From positions 248,001 through 312,000 of the forward strand of contig JAPWJX010000003.1 in NCBI GenBank assembly GCA_028283855.1: DNA of 64,000 nucleotides. Reading direction: 5' to 3'. The notes beneath the pieces were generated by a model that had not been told where the DNA came from, did not search any database, and saw only the letters and a program-made list of their open reading frames with translations. Shown in pieces: positions 9,242 through 17,589 of this stretch (position 1 is the first letter of the stretch; each line of letters begins with the position of its first letter). This DNA comes from Verrucomicrobium sp. (GTDB lineage: Bacteria; Verrucomicrobiota; Verrucomicrobiia; Methylacidiphilales; GAS474). The position numbers were made by a program, and so were the translations under genes.

Positions 9242-10218
9242 GGGGCTCCTTGGATGATGATCTTAGCACGGAAAAAACGGTGCGTCAGCGGGACGCGGTT
9301 GCCGGCGGCGTTGCCCGGCGCGGCGCTGAGGATGGAGTCGAGGGAGGCGATGTCCGCCTCCAGCTGGCCGGGGTCCTTGAAGAGGGTGTCCTGGCCCAGG
9401 TGCGGCGCGGCGGACGTGGCGCAGACTTTCCGCGCGGAGACCTCGTCGATGGCGGCCATGAAGACTTCCAGCACGGGCGGCAGCTGGTTGTAGTAGCTGG
9501 GGTTGGCGGCGTCGTGGGAGTCGTAGTCGTAGCCGGAGGGCAGCGGATTGGTGAGGGAGGGGTTTTCCGGCACCAGGACCAGGGTGACGATGTTGACGGC
9601 GAAGTCCCGCGCGGAGTTGGAGACGGCGTCGTTGATCCAGCTCGTGCTGCTGGCGCCGTTTTTATAGACCATCATCGCGTCGGTCGGCTGGAGGACCTGG
9701 TGAAGGCGGAAGCGGTAGGGATTGGAATTGGCCCCCAGCAACATGTCGAGGAAGGCGGGCCGCAGGGTGCTGCGGGAGTAGTCGACGTAGAAGCCGCAGA
9801 CGTTGAGCAGGCTGTCGAGCGGCGCGTAGGCGGTGTTCGTCGTGTAGCCCAGAGGGGCTTGGAAGAAGACGGCGTGGCCGACCTGGCTGGGCAGCCCGGT
9901 GACGGAGGCGGTGCCGGAGATGAAGCGCAGGTCGGAGGCGCGCTGGTAGGAGGTGGGCTGCCCCCCCTCGTAGTTCACCTGGTAGTAGGTGTTCAGGGTG
10001 GCGGCGCCCAGGCGGCGGGTGAGGACCTCGAAGATCGCGCGCGCGTTCTGGAACGACTCGCTGCGCGCCACGGCGCTGGTCCAGGCGCGCCCGGTGGTGT
10101 TGATGATGGCCAGGAGGACCAGCAGGATGACGGTGAGGATCGCCATGCCGACCAGCATTTCCAGGAGAGTGAAGGCCCGCGGTAAGGCGGGCCGGGGCTG
10201 GCGCGGCGGGCGGCTCAT
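9214..10218 (-). CDS. Verru_Chthon cassette protein C, pseudopilin (GspJ/PilW-like)
   Basis: This 334-residue pseudopilin begins with a short leader, LPRA, then FTLLEMLVGMAILTVILLVL, with Glu at +5. The residue before the predicted cut is Ala rather than the usual Gly, which prepilin peptidases tolerate poorly but sometimes accept. A conserved segment, AWTSAVARSESFQNARAIFEVLTRRL, follows the helix and resembles GspJ/PilW proteins, where it marks the helical spine. Later segments contain LQPTDAMMVYKNG and the C-terminal FFRAKIIIQGAP. It follows gene B by 6 bp and overlaps gene A. Its relatives are described only as part of this four-gene cassette. Confidence 0.85.
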   Translation of the reverse strand: MSRPPRQPRPALPRAFTLLEMLVGMAILTVILLVLLAIINTTGRAWTSAVARSESFQNARAIFEVLTRRLGAATLNTYYQVNYEGGQPTSYQRASDLRFISGTASVTGLPSQVGHAVFFQAPLGYTTNTAYAPLDSLLNVCGFYVDYSRSTLRPAFLDMLLGANSNPYRFRLHQVLQPTDAMMVYKNGASSTSWINDAVSNSARDFAVNIVTLVLVPENPSLTNPLPSGYDYDSHDAANPSYYNQLPPVLEVFMAAIDEVSARKVCATSAAPHLGQDTLFKDPGQLEADIASLDSILSAAPGNAAGNRVPLTHRFFRAKIIIQGAPWSSSNGSS

Positions 10219-10224
10219 GGAACG

Positions 10225-10677
10225 CTACCGCCCGTTATTGGCAACGAGGACCGAGTAGTGGCTGACCCGCTTGGGGTTGACGGTGCTGGAGATGTCGATG
10301 GTGGCGACGCGCGCGGAGTTCTCGTTTAAGTCCACGCCCTCCAGCCCGTTTTGAAAGGAAAGGGACGCCGTGTAGACCGGCCGCGCGCCGGCCAGCGGCC
10401 GGGCCGAATTCGTGCTGGAAAGCGGCATCCCGTCCACGTCGAAAAAATACTGGGTGCCGTCCAGGCTGCTGTAGTCCTGCAAGCTGATGTCGGTCACGAT
10501 GGCTTGCACGATCTGGGACTCCACCGTCACGCGCATCGCGCTTTGAAAGGATTTGAGACCCACAGGGATCAGCCCCAGGAGCGTCACCATGGCAAAGCTG
10601 ACGATGCCCAATGCCAAAGTCACCTCGATAAGGCTAAACCCTTGGCGAGGGCAGCGACGGAGGCGACCGTGTCTCAT
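10225..10677 (-). CDS. Verru_Chthon cassette protein B, PilV/GspI-like pseudopilin
   Basis: This is the first gene of the pseudopilin operon. The 150-residue product has the leader MRHGRLRRCPRQG followed by FSLIEVTLALGIVSFAMVTL, a textbook class III signal with Gly at -1 and Glu at +5. The segment LLGLIPVGLKSFQSAM after the helix is typical of PilV/GspI-like proteins and of the Verru_Chthon B family. No assembly ATPase, inner-membrane platform protein, secretin or prepilin peptidase is encoded in the window, so these must come from elsewhere in the genome. Transcription should start in the 130-bp divergent region that carries the 12-bp inverted repeat at 10725-10761. Confidence 0.85.
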   Translation of the reverse strand: MRHGRLRRCPRQGFSLIEVTLALGIVSFAMVTLLGLIPVGLKSFQSAMRVTVESQIVQAIVTDISLQDYSSLDGTQYFFDVDGMPLSSTNSARPLAGARPVYTASLSFQNGLEGVDLNENSARVATIDISSTVNPKRVSHYSVLVANNGR

Positions 10678-10724
10678 CTCTTACTATCTTTCTTCGTTTC
10701 TACTGTAACAACCAATGATTCATA

Positions 10725-10761
10725 ATTTGACAGTCAATTGAAGATAATATGACTGTCAAAT
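10725..10761. promoter_or_regulatory. Perfect 12-bp inverted repeat in a divergent promoter region (putative operator)
   Basis: The left arm ATTTGACAGTCA (10725-10736) and right arm TGACTGTCAAAT (10750-10761) are exact reverse complements separated by 13 AT-rich bases. The element is centred in the 130-bp region between the pseudopilin operon (minus strand) and the secreted CBM9-bearing hydrolase (plus strand). Arm length and centre-to-centre distance of 25 bp fit a dimeric regulator binding across two helical turns, or a stem-loop. Each arm contains a TTGACA -35-like hexamer pointing outward-in, but I see no well-spaced -10 for either. Confidence 0.6.
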
Positions 10762-10807
10762 GACCCCGTTTTGCCAAACATTGAAAAAACTGCAACATAG
10801 TTGAATC

Positions 10808-13006
10808 GTGAAGGCCCGGCTCGTTTCTCTCTGCGTTGCCAGCAGTCTAGCCGCTTCCCTCGCCCACGCCACGCTCCTCGACCGCTTCGGACAGCCCCGG
10901 GAGGGCGTCTGGCCGGGCAAGGTGGAGGACGAGGCGGCGCTGCGGGCCGACGTGGCCGCCGACGCCGCCTATTATGACTCCCTCCGCCCCCGCGCGCGCG
11001 ACGCCTTCGGCGGCCTGCCCGGCAGCGGCAAGGAGCTGGGCCTGGAAGCCACCGGATTTTTCCACGTGGAAAACAAGGACGGGCGCTCCTTCCTCGTCGA
11101 TCCCGCCGGAAACGCGTTCTTCCACCTCGGCGTCTGCGGCGTCGGGCCGGGGGACACCTACACCGTGACGGAGGGGCGCGCGGGCGACTTCGCCTGGCTT
11201 CCGCCCCAGGACGGCCCCTTCCAGACCGCCTACCGCGGCGGCGGCCCCGCCGGCGTCTTTTCCTTCTACCTGGCCAACACCATCCGCAAATACGGCGCGC
11301 CCTACGACGCCGACGCCTTCTCCACCCGGATGATCGAGCGGCTCCGCCAGTGGGGCTTCAACTCGATCGGCGCCTTCTCTCCCCTGCCCCCGGCGGTGCA
11401 GAAGGCGGGCATGCCCTACGTCTCCCATCTGCCCCTGGACCCCTCCATGGGCCTGCCGACGCTCCCCGGCATGGTCGGCACCTGGGACCCCTTCGAGGCC
11501 GGGTGCGAGGAAAAGATCGACCGCGCCTTCGCCCGCGTCGTCGACAAGCGCGCCGCCGACCCGCTCCTCATCGGCTGGTTCCTGGCCAACGAACCCCTCT
11601 ACGAGGACATCCCGCGCGTCGTCCCCGGCCTGAAGGCCGACCACGCCTGCAAGCGGGAGCTCGTCGCCGAGCTGCGGAAGAAATACGCCGACGTCGCCGC
11701 CTTCAACGCGGCCTGGAACGCCGCCTTCTCCTCCTTCGACGAGCTGGGCGACGCCAAGCTGCTCCCCGCCACCCGCGCCGCCGTCGACGACCTGCGCGCC
11801 TTCAACGCCGCGTTCTACGAGCGCTACTTCGCCACCGTCGCCGCCGTCTACCGCCGCCACGATTCCCGCCACCTCCTCATCGGCAACCGCCTCCAGCCCG
11901 GGACGATCAACGACGAGGCCCTCTGCCGCGCCGCCGGGCGGCACCTCGACGTGATGTCGTTCAACTACTACACCGACGCCCTCGACGCCGACTTCCTCCG
12001 CCGCATCCACGAGTGGACCGGCGGCCTGCCGATGATCCTCAGCGAATTCTACTGGGCCTCCAAGGGCGACTCCGGCCTCTCCGGCGGGCGCGCCGCCGCC
12101 AGCCAGAAGGAGCGCGGCCTGGCCTACCGCAACTACGTGGAGCAAAGCGCGGCCCTGGGATTCGTCGTCGGCATCGAGTGGTTCCAGCTGATCGACGAAG
12201 CCGCCGACGGCCGCTGGTACGAGGGCAAGGGCGGCGAGCGGGCCAACTGCGGCCTCCTGAGCGTCGCCGACCGGCCGTGGAAGGAAACCCTGGACGAAAT
12301 CACGCAAACCCATGCCCGCATCTACGACGTCTGGCTGGGGAAGGAAAAGCCCTTCGTCCTCGACCTGCCCCGCTTCACCTCCGTCCTGGCGGCGCAGCGG
12401 ACCACCTCCATCCCGCGCGCCACCGGCCCCATCGCCCTGGACGGCTCCGGCGCTCATTGGCCCGGCGTCCCGCCGGAGCGGATCGAGAGCGGCCGCCTCG
12501 TCGTCGGCGCCGACGCCTCCGGCCTTTCCGCCACCTACAAGGCGTGCTGGGACGACGCGAACCTCTACGTCCTGGTCCACGTCACCGACCCGACGCCGCT
12601 GCAGAACCGCCACACCGCCCGCTGGTTCTGGATGGGCGACGCGGTCGAGGTCTTCGTCGGCACAGAGGAGCCCGATCACGGCGGTCCCCTCCGCTTCACC
12701 GACCGCCACTACGTCGTCGGCGCCAAGCAGCCGGGCGCGCCCGTCATCCTGGAAAGCGCCACCGGCAAGTCGGACGGGCCCGCGCAGGGCGCCGTACTCC
12801 CCGCGGCGGACGGCTACTCCGTGGAAATCGCCATCCCGTGGAAGGACCTGGGCGCGACCCCCCGGACCGGCTTGGAGATCCTCTTCGACGTCGGCATCGA
12901 CGACAGCGCCGACGGCAACGACCGCCGCGCCCAGCTGATGTGGAGCGGCACCGACAAGAACCCCGGCGACCGCACCCACTGGGGCCACGCCACCCTTCTC
13001 CCCTGA
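10808..13006 (+). CDS. Secreted clan GH-A glycoside hydrolase (agarase-like) with C-terminal CBM9-like domain
   Basis: This 732-residue protein starts at a GTG with a signal peptide (MKARLVSLCVASSLAASLAHA). A (beta/alpha)8-type catalytic domain spans about residues 75-515. It includes FFHLGVCGVG, RQWGFNSIGAF, the likely acid/base Glu262 in IGWFLANEP and the likely nucleophile Glu413 in MILSEFYW. These features resemble GH50/agarase-like and GH42-like enzymes, but I cannot fix the family or substrate. The last 180 or so residues (IALDGSGAHWPG, CWDDANLYVLVHVTDPTP, YSVEIAIPWKDLG) match CBM9-type carbohydrate-binding modules. It is divergent from the pseudopilin operon and 50 bp upstream of the GH1 gene. 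Confidence 0.75.
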   Translation: MKARLVSLCVASSLAASLAHATLLDRFGQPREGVWPGKVEDEAALRADVAADAAYYDSLRPRARDAFGGLPGSGKELGLEATGFFHVENKDGRSFLVDPAGNAFFHLGVCGVGPGDTYTVTEGRAGDFAWLPPQDGPFQTAYRGGGPAGVFSFYLANTIRKYGAPYDADAFSTRMIERLRQWGFNSIGAFSPLPPAVQKAGMPYVSHLPLDPSMGLPTLPGMVGTWDPFEAGCEEKIDRAFARVVDKRAADPLLIGWFLANEPLYEDIPRVVPGLKADHACKRELVAELRKKYADVAAFNAAWNAAFSSFDELGDAKLLPATRAAVDDLRAFNAAFYERYFATVAAVYRRHDSRHLLIGNRLQPGTINDEALCRAAGRHLDVMSFNYYTDALDADFLRRIHEWTGGLPMILSEFYWASKGDSGLSGGRAAASQKERGLAYRNYVEQSAALGFVVGIEWFQLIDEAADGRWYEGKGGERANCGLLSVADRPWKETLDEITQTHARIYDVWLGKEKPFVLDLPRFTSVLAAQRTTSIPRATGPIALDGSGAHWPGVPPERIESGRLVVGADASGLSATYKACWDDANLYVLVHVTDPTPLQNRHTARWFWMGDAVEVFVGTEEPDHGGPLRFTDRHYVVGAKQPGAPVILESATGKSDGPAQGAVLPAADGYSVEIAIPWKDLGATPRTGLEILFDVGIDDSADGNDRRAQLMWSGTDKNPGDRTHWGHATLLP

Positions 13007-13056
13007 CCCCAACTCTTTCCCCCCAACCTCAACCCTGATACCCTGACCTCCTCCGC

Positions 13057-14433
13057 ATGAGCACGACCTCTCCCTTCCCCTCCACCTTCAAATGGGGCGC
13101 CGCCGCCGCCGCCTACCAGATCGAAGGCGCCTGGAACGAAGACGGCCGGGGCCCCTCCGTCTGGGACGAGTTCTGCCACCAGGGAAAGACCTACCACAAG
13201 CACACCGGCGACGTGGCCTGCGACCACTACCACCGCTGGCAGGAGGACATCGGCCTGATGAAGCAGATCGGCCTCCAGGCCTACCGCCTCTCCGTCAGCT
13301 GGACCCGCATCTTCCCGGACGGCACCGGCGCGGTGAACCAGAAGGGCCTCGACTTCTACAGCCGCCTCATCGACGGCCTGCTGGAAGCGGGCATCGAGCC
13401 GTGGGTCACCCTCTTCCACTGGGACTACCCGCTGGCCCTGGACCGGAAAGGCGCCTGGACCAATCCCGAGAGCCCCCGCTGGTTCGCCGACTACGCCGGC
13501 TTCGTCGCCCGCAAGCTGGGCGACCGCGTCAGCCACTGGATGACGCTCAACGAGCCCCAGTGCTTCCTCAACCTGGGCTACGCCCACGCCACCCACGCCC
13601 CCGGGGAGCGCTACACGCTGCCCAAGCTGGGCGTCGCCTACAAAAACATCCTCCTGGCCCACGGCCTGGGCGTGCAGGCCGTCCGCACCAACATCCTGCG
13701 CCCGGTCCAGGTCGGCCTGGCCCTCCAGGGCAACGCCCGCATCCCGGAAAAGGAGACGCCGGAAAACATCGAGGCGGCGCGGAAGAACTACTTCTCCCTC
13801 ATCCCCGGGGCCTACTGGGGCCAGGTCGCCTGGACCGACCCGCTCTACCTGGGCCGCGAGCCGGACGGCGTCGCCGAAGTCTACGGCGCGGCGTGGCCGG
13901 GCCTCGACAGCGACGACCTGAAGACCATCGCCCAGCCGGTCGATTTCCTGGGCAGCAACTGCTACAGCGGCAGCTACGTCCGGGTGAACGAGGACGGCAC
14001 CTCCAGCGAGATCCCCTTCGTGGAAGGCAGCGCCATGGGCAGCCTGGACTGGCTCCAGGTGAACCAGGAATCCCTCTACTGGAAGACCCGCTTCCAGCTG
14101 GAACGCTACAGCGGCGCGCGGAAGATCCCCATGGTCATCACGGAGAACGGCCTTTGCAACCTCGACTGGGTCGGCCTGGACGGGAAGGTTTCCGATCCGC
14201 AGCGGATCGACTACATGCAGCGCTACCTGCGCGGCCTCAAGCGGGCGGCGGCGGAAGGGCTGCCCCTGGGCGGCTACTTCTACTGGTCGGCCTTCGACAA
14301 CTTCGAGTGGGCGGAGGGCTACAAGGACCGCTTCGGCCTCGTCCACGTCAACTACCAGACCCAGAAGCGGACGCTGAAAGAATCGGCCCACTGGTACCGG
14401 GACGTCATCCGCACCCACGGCGCGGGGATCTAA
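13057..14433 (+). CDS. GH1 beta-glycosidase (beta-glucosidase family)
   Basis: This 458-residue cytoplasmic enzyme is full length for GH1. It begins with FKWGAAAAAYQIEGAWNEDG, the family's N-terminal signature. The acid/base Glu166 lies in WMTLNEP and the nucleophile Glu363 in VITENG. The segments RLSVSWTRIFPDG and YFYWSAFDNFEWAEGY are also canonical and form the glycone-binding site. There is no signal peptide, so it acts on imported oligosaccharides. Its usual reaction is release of beta-linked glucose, but GH1 also includes beta-mannosidases and beta-galactosidases, which the surrounding mannan-type genes make worth considering. It probably shares a transcript with the upstream hydrolase. 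Confidence 0.93.
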   Translation: MSTTSPFPSTFKWGAAAAAYQIEGAWNEDGRGPSVWDEFCHQGKTYHKHTGDVACDHYHRWQEDIGLMKQIGLQAYRLSVSWTRIFPDGTGAVNQKGLDFYSRLIDGLLEAGIEPWVTLFHWDYPLALDRKGAWTNPESPRWFADYAGFVARKLGDRVSHWMTLNEPQCFLNLGYAHATHAPGERYTLPKLGVAYKNILLAHGLGVQAVRTNILRPVQVGLALQGNARIPEKETPENIEAARKNYFSLIPGAYWGQVAWTDPLYLGREPDGVAEVYGAAWPGLDSDDLKTIAQPVDFLGSNCYSGSYVRVNEDGTSSEIPFVEGSAMGSLDWLQVNQESLYWKTRFQLERYSGARKIPMVITENGLCNLDWVGLDGKVSDPQRIDYMQRYLRGLKRAAAEGLPLGGYFYWSAFDNFEWAEGYKDRFGLVHVNYQTQKRTLKESAHWYRDVIRTHGAGI

Positions 14434-14448
14434 CCCAACAGCCGATCC

Positions 14449-15357
14449 ATGCCGCGGCGATACCTCCTCCCCATCGCCGCGGCTTTCCTGCTGGGGGCGG
14501 CGATCGCCGCCGCCCGTCCGGTGAAAATGTGGACCATCGACGAACTGGCCGCGCGCAGCGCCGTCGTCGCCAACGGCCTGGTTCTCAATGTCTCCCCCGA
14601 CGGCCCGGCCCCGCCGAAAAGACTCCTTTCCAACACGCCTGTCCCGCAGCAGGCGTTCCGCGCCCAAGTCAAAATCCTGGCCGCTTTCCAAGGCCAGCCA
14701 GCCGCCGCCATCGCCGTCCGCTACAACGCGACCGATATGGAGAAAGCCCGCATGATCATGAACGGCCCCCGGGAGATTTTCTTGGAAAAGGGGAAGCGTT
14801 ACCGCTTCTACCTCAATCCCGCGCCGGACGGCGACGGCTACGTCGGCGCTTTGGCCGGGGAGTTCGACGACGGGAGCGCCGTCCAGGCCTTGGCCCCCGG
14901 GGTGGCCGATGATGCAAAGCCGGTCACGCTGGAGAGAGCCGTCGAGATCGCCCGGGCTTATGTGGCGGCCCATTGGCCCGCCGGCCGCCCGATTCCCGAA
15001 CATACCGCCGCCTCGGCGGACGGCCTGGGCTGGGTTGTGCAATTCTATTCCAGCCAGGTCTATACTTACCCCCCCTTCACCGCCGACGCGTCGGTCCGGA
15101 TCGCGGACGGCGGCGTGGCCGCCCCCGATTCCTGGATCGCCCTCGCCTTCGTTCCCCCCATCTCGGTCGACGCCTCGCTAGTGGGGAAACCGGTCCGCAT
15201 CATGACCGGCCTGGGCCAACAGAATGGCCCGCTCCGCGAAATCCGCGGCGTCGAGGACTGGACGCTGGATATCGACGGCGCCTCGCCCTCACCCGGGCTC
15301 GATCCATCCCGCCTCCCGAGCGCCGCTATCTCAAGCCTGCAAATCCTCGCGCCTTAG
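14449..15357 (+). CDS. Secreted protein of unknown function
   Basis: I do not recognise a family. The 302-residue product starts with a signal peptide (PRRYLLPIAAAFLLGAAIAAA) and is otherwise soluble and alpha/beta in composition. A first segment (about residues 25-135) reads like a small beta-barrel or IgG-like domain with an MWTIDELAARSAVVANGLV start. A second segment (residues 160-275) contains ERAVEIARAYVAAHWPAG, reminiscent of PepSY-like or cystatin-like small domains. It starts 15 bp after the GH1 stop, so co-transcription is likely. It ends 13 bp from the convergent GH26-like gene. Confidence 0.7.
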   Translation: MPRRYLLPIAAAFLLGAAIAAARPVKMWTIDELAARSAVVANGLVLNVSPDGPAPPKRLLSNTPVPQQAFRAQVKILAAFQGQPAAAIAVRYNATDMEKARMIMNGPREIFLEKGKRYRFYLNPAPDGDGYVGALAGEFDDGSAVQALAPGVADDAKPVTLERAVEIARAYVAAHWPAGRPIPEHTAASADGLGWVVQFYSSQVYTYPPFTADASVRIADGGVAAPDSWIALAFVPPISVDASLVGKPVRIMTGLGQQNGPLREIRGVEDWTLDIDGASPSPGLDPSRLPSAAISSLQILAP

Positions 15358-15370
15358 CGCGCCCCCGGCA

Positions 15371-16618
15371 TCAAGGGGCGGAAGGCGCCGGAGTCGCTTC
15401 CGATACGGGCGCGGAGGCAGCCTCCGGGGCCGGGGCGGAGGGCGCCGGGGCGGTCGCGTCGGACAACGTGAAGAGTTCCTTGTACTTCGCCGCCGCCTTG
15501 GGGAACTGCGTCTGGCGGTTGTTGTTCGGGTTCGGGCAGAGCTGGTGGTCGCCGTCCGGCGCGCCGACGTCGAAGTAGCAGGCGAAGTAGACGTTGTTCG
15601 CCGGGTTCTGGATGAAGCGGTACATCTGCTCGATGTAGTAGGGGTTGTCCAGGCCGCCGTGCTTGTCCTTGCGCAGGCAGACGCCCCACTCCGGGATGGT
15701 CAGCGGCTTATGGTGGCGCTGGGAGAAGTCGACCCAGTAGGCCAGGCCCATCTTTTCCTTGGAGCTGGTCACCGTCTTCCACGTGTTTTCGTGGCGGGCG
15801 GCGATCGCCGCCTCGTCGCCGTTCTCCGGCAGGGGATAGGTGTTCGGCTGCCAGGACTGGTCGTAGACGTCGACGCCGATCAGGTCGACCACGTCGTCGC
15901 CGGGATAGGCCTTCTCCGGGGAGTAGGGCCACCAGGGCTCCATGGCGGGATTCCAGCAGAACTTGAGGTTCTCCGTGCCGGGCACCGCCCGCATGGTGGT
16001 GACGATCTGCTTGAAGTAGGCCGCGTAGGCGACGGCGGACTCTTCCTTCTGGGCGCGGTAGTTATACCAGCCGCCGTTGAATTCCCAGCCGAGGCGCAGG
16101 ACGGTGTTGCCCAGCCCCGCCTTGACGAGGTTCTCCGCCAGGCGCTGGAAATGGATGTTGTAGGCGCCCTTGGCCCCTTCGGCCAGGGAGACGGGGTTGC
16201 CCGCGTCGTCGCCCGTCTTGGGGCCGGTCAGGTTCCACGGACCGGGCAGAAGCGGCACGCTCAAGACCAGGCGGCGGCCCGGCGGCCCCTTAAGGATCCA
16301 GCCCTTCCAGGTGCCGAGCTGCCATTCCTCGCCCTCGATCTTCGACCAGGATTCGATCGGCATGAAATCTTCCGCCCACATGACCTTGCGGTTCAGCCAC
16401 GGGCCGTAGGCGTCATAGAGTCCCTTGACGACGCCGCCCTGCCCCCAGCGGTAGACGCAGAAGTACGGCGCGGCGGTATTGTCGTTGATGGGCAGCAGCG
16501 CCTCCCCCGAGGGGGCCGCCGCCGCCGTGTCCGCGGCGGGCGCGGGAGCATCCTGGGCCAGGGCCGTTCCAACAAAAGCCAGGGCCAGCACGGCCAGGCG
16601 GAGGGGGAGCTTAATCAT
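15371..16618 (-). CDS. Secreted GH26-like beta-mannanase
   Basis: This 415-residue protein has a signal peptide (MIKLPLRLAVLALAFVGTALA), then an Ala/Pro-rich linker, a catalytic domain and an Ala/Pro-rich tail. The core contains VLRLGWEFNGGWY with the likely acid/base Glu179 and TIPEWGV with the likely nucleophile Glu310. These are the hallmark positions of GH26 endo-beta-1,4-mannanases, and the core also carries DLIGVDVYDQSW. I chose the ATG at 16618; the frame remains open upstream, but that stretch overlaps the antisense of the PEP-CTERM gene and encodes no domain. It should cut mannan-type polymers outside the cytoplasm, supplying substrates for the GH2 and GH1 enzymes (inference). Confidence 0.82.
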   Translation of the reverse strand: MIKLPLRLAVLALAFVGTALAQDAPAPAADTAAAAPSGEALLPINDNTAAPYFCVYRWGQGGVVKGLYDAYGPWLNRKVMWAEDFMPIESWSKIEGEEWQLGTWKGWILKGPPGRRLVLSVPLLPGPWNLTGPKTGDDAGNPVSLAEGAKGAYNIHFQRLAENLVKAGLGNTVLRLGWEFNGGWYNYRAQKEESAVAYAAYFKQIVTTMRAVPGTENLKFCWNPAMEPWWPYSPEKAYPGDDVVDLIGVDVYDQSWQPNTYPLPENGDEAAIAARHENTWKTVTSSKEKMGLAYWVDFSQRHHKPLTIPEWGVCLRKDKHGGLDNPYYIEQMYRFIQNPANNVYFACYFDVGAPDGDHQLCPNPNNNRQTQFPKAAAKYKELFTLSDATAPAPSAPAPEAASAPVSEATPAPSAP

Positions 16619-16630
16619 GAAGTGGCAAAG

Positions 16631-16652
16631 GGGCGCGCGCCGGAACGCGCCC
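16631..16652 (-). terminator. GC hairpin between the PEP-CTERM and mannanase genes
   Basis: Seven-base arms GGGCGCG (16631-16637) and CGCGCCC (16646-16652) form a hairpin just past the PEP-CTERM gene stop and 13 bp before the mannanase start. The T tract that follows on the minus strand is short (CTTT). It could therefore be a weak terminator, a processing site or an RNA-stability element that sets different expression of the two genes. Confidence 0.35.
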
Positions 16653-16662
16653 GGGTCTTCTT

Positions 16663-17511
16663 TTAGGACAGGAAGACGGAGCGGCGGCGCAGACGCCAGA
16701 TCAGCACCGTCCCGCCCGCGATGACGAGGGCGACGGAGGAAGGCTCCGGCACGGCGATGGCGGTGCCGTTGAGCTGGACGTTGTCGATGGCGACGCTGCC
16801 GCTGGTCGAGGTGAAGTCGTAGGTTTCCTTGATATAAAACGTCGCGAGGTTGTCGACGGCCGTCGGCAGGGTCAGGGTCACCGTGCCGAACGCGCTGTTG
16901 ATGCCGGGCGTGCCGCTGCTGGGCGTCAAGGTCACCCACGTCGTGCCGTCCGTGCTGTAGGCCCAGGTGATGGTCGCCAGAGCCGTCGTCGTGCTGGTGC
17001 TGAAGCGGATCGCGGAGGAGAACGTCAGGCTCGTGTAGCCGGTGCTGCTCAGGGTAAAGGTCAGCGCGTTGCTCATGACCCCGGAATTGAGCATGATGAA
17101 AGAACCGCCGGTCGTCGTGTCTCCCGCCAGGCGGTTGACCGTCGAATCGCTGTAAGCGCCCCAGACCGGCGGGCTGGCCGTCGCGCCGCCGTTGACGCCG
17201 CTGCCGCCGCTGCCGCTGCCATTCACGCCGGAAAGGTCGAGCAAGCCGTTGGTGAAGACCGCGCCCATCGTGGAATTGCTGGAAAGGGTGCGGGTGGTGG
17301 GATTGAAAATTTCCCCGTTATTGCTGCCGGAGGTCACCGCCGTCGCGCCATTGGTCGTGAACTTGCCCACGTACCCACTGCCGAAAACGGCCATCTCATT
17401 GTTGAAATCCCAGTATTCCAGCAGCACGGCGTGGGCGGGGAGCGCCAGCGCGAGGAAAGTGGCCACGGCTCCCAGCGTGAGGAGTCCTAAGGAACGGCAC
17501 CGCGTTTTCAT
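16663..17511 (-). CDS. PEP-CTERM sorting domain protein
   Basis: This 282-residue exported protein has a signal peptide (LGLLTLGAVATFLALALPAHA). A Ser/Thr/Gly-rich beta-sandwich-like middle follows, and then a C-terminal PEP-CTERM signal: VPEPSSVALVIAGGTVLIW followed by the basic cluster RLRRR. PEP-CTERM proteins are cut and sorted by an exosortase, which is not encoded in this window. The WDFNNEMAVF and AIDNVQLNGT segments resemble concanavalin-like surface domains of these proteins, but no enzyme activity is evident. Its likely partners are exopolysaccharide or cell-surface structures. It sits just upstream of the mannanase on the same strand. Confidence 0.88.
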   Translation of the reverse strand: MKTRCRSLGLLTLGAVATFLALALPAHAVLLEYWDFNNEMAVFGSGYVGKFTTNGATAVTSGSNNGEIFNPTTRTLSSNSTMGAVFTNGLLDLSGVNGSGSGGSGVNGGATASPPVWGAYSDSTVNRLAGDTTTGGSFIMLNSGVMSNALTFTLSSTGYTSLTFSSAIRFSTSTTTALATITWAYSTDGTTWVTLTPSSGTPGINSAFGTVTLTLPTAVDNLATFYIKETYDFTSTSGSVAIDNVQLNGTAIAVPEPSSVALVIAGGTVLIWRLRRRSVFLS

Positions 17512-17589
17512 TGCACTAATTTAATCAACAAGCGCACCGACACCACCCCCGACGCTTATGTTATTTCATCAATTTATGTCGAGTTTTGG

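Noticed and set aside
4803-10677. A complete type II secretion or type IV pilus operon
   Set aside because: Only pseudopilin-like proteins are present; no assembly ATPase, platform protein, secretin or prepilin peptidase is encoded nearby.
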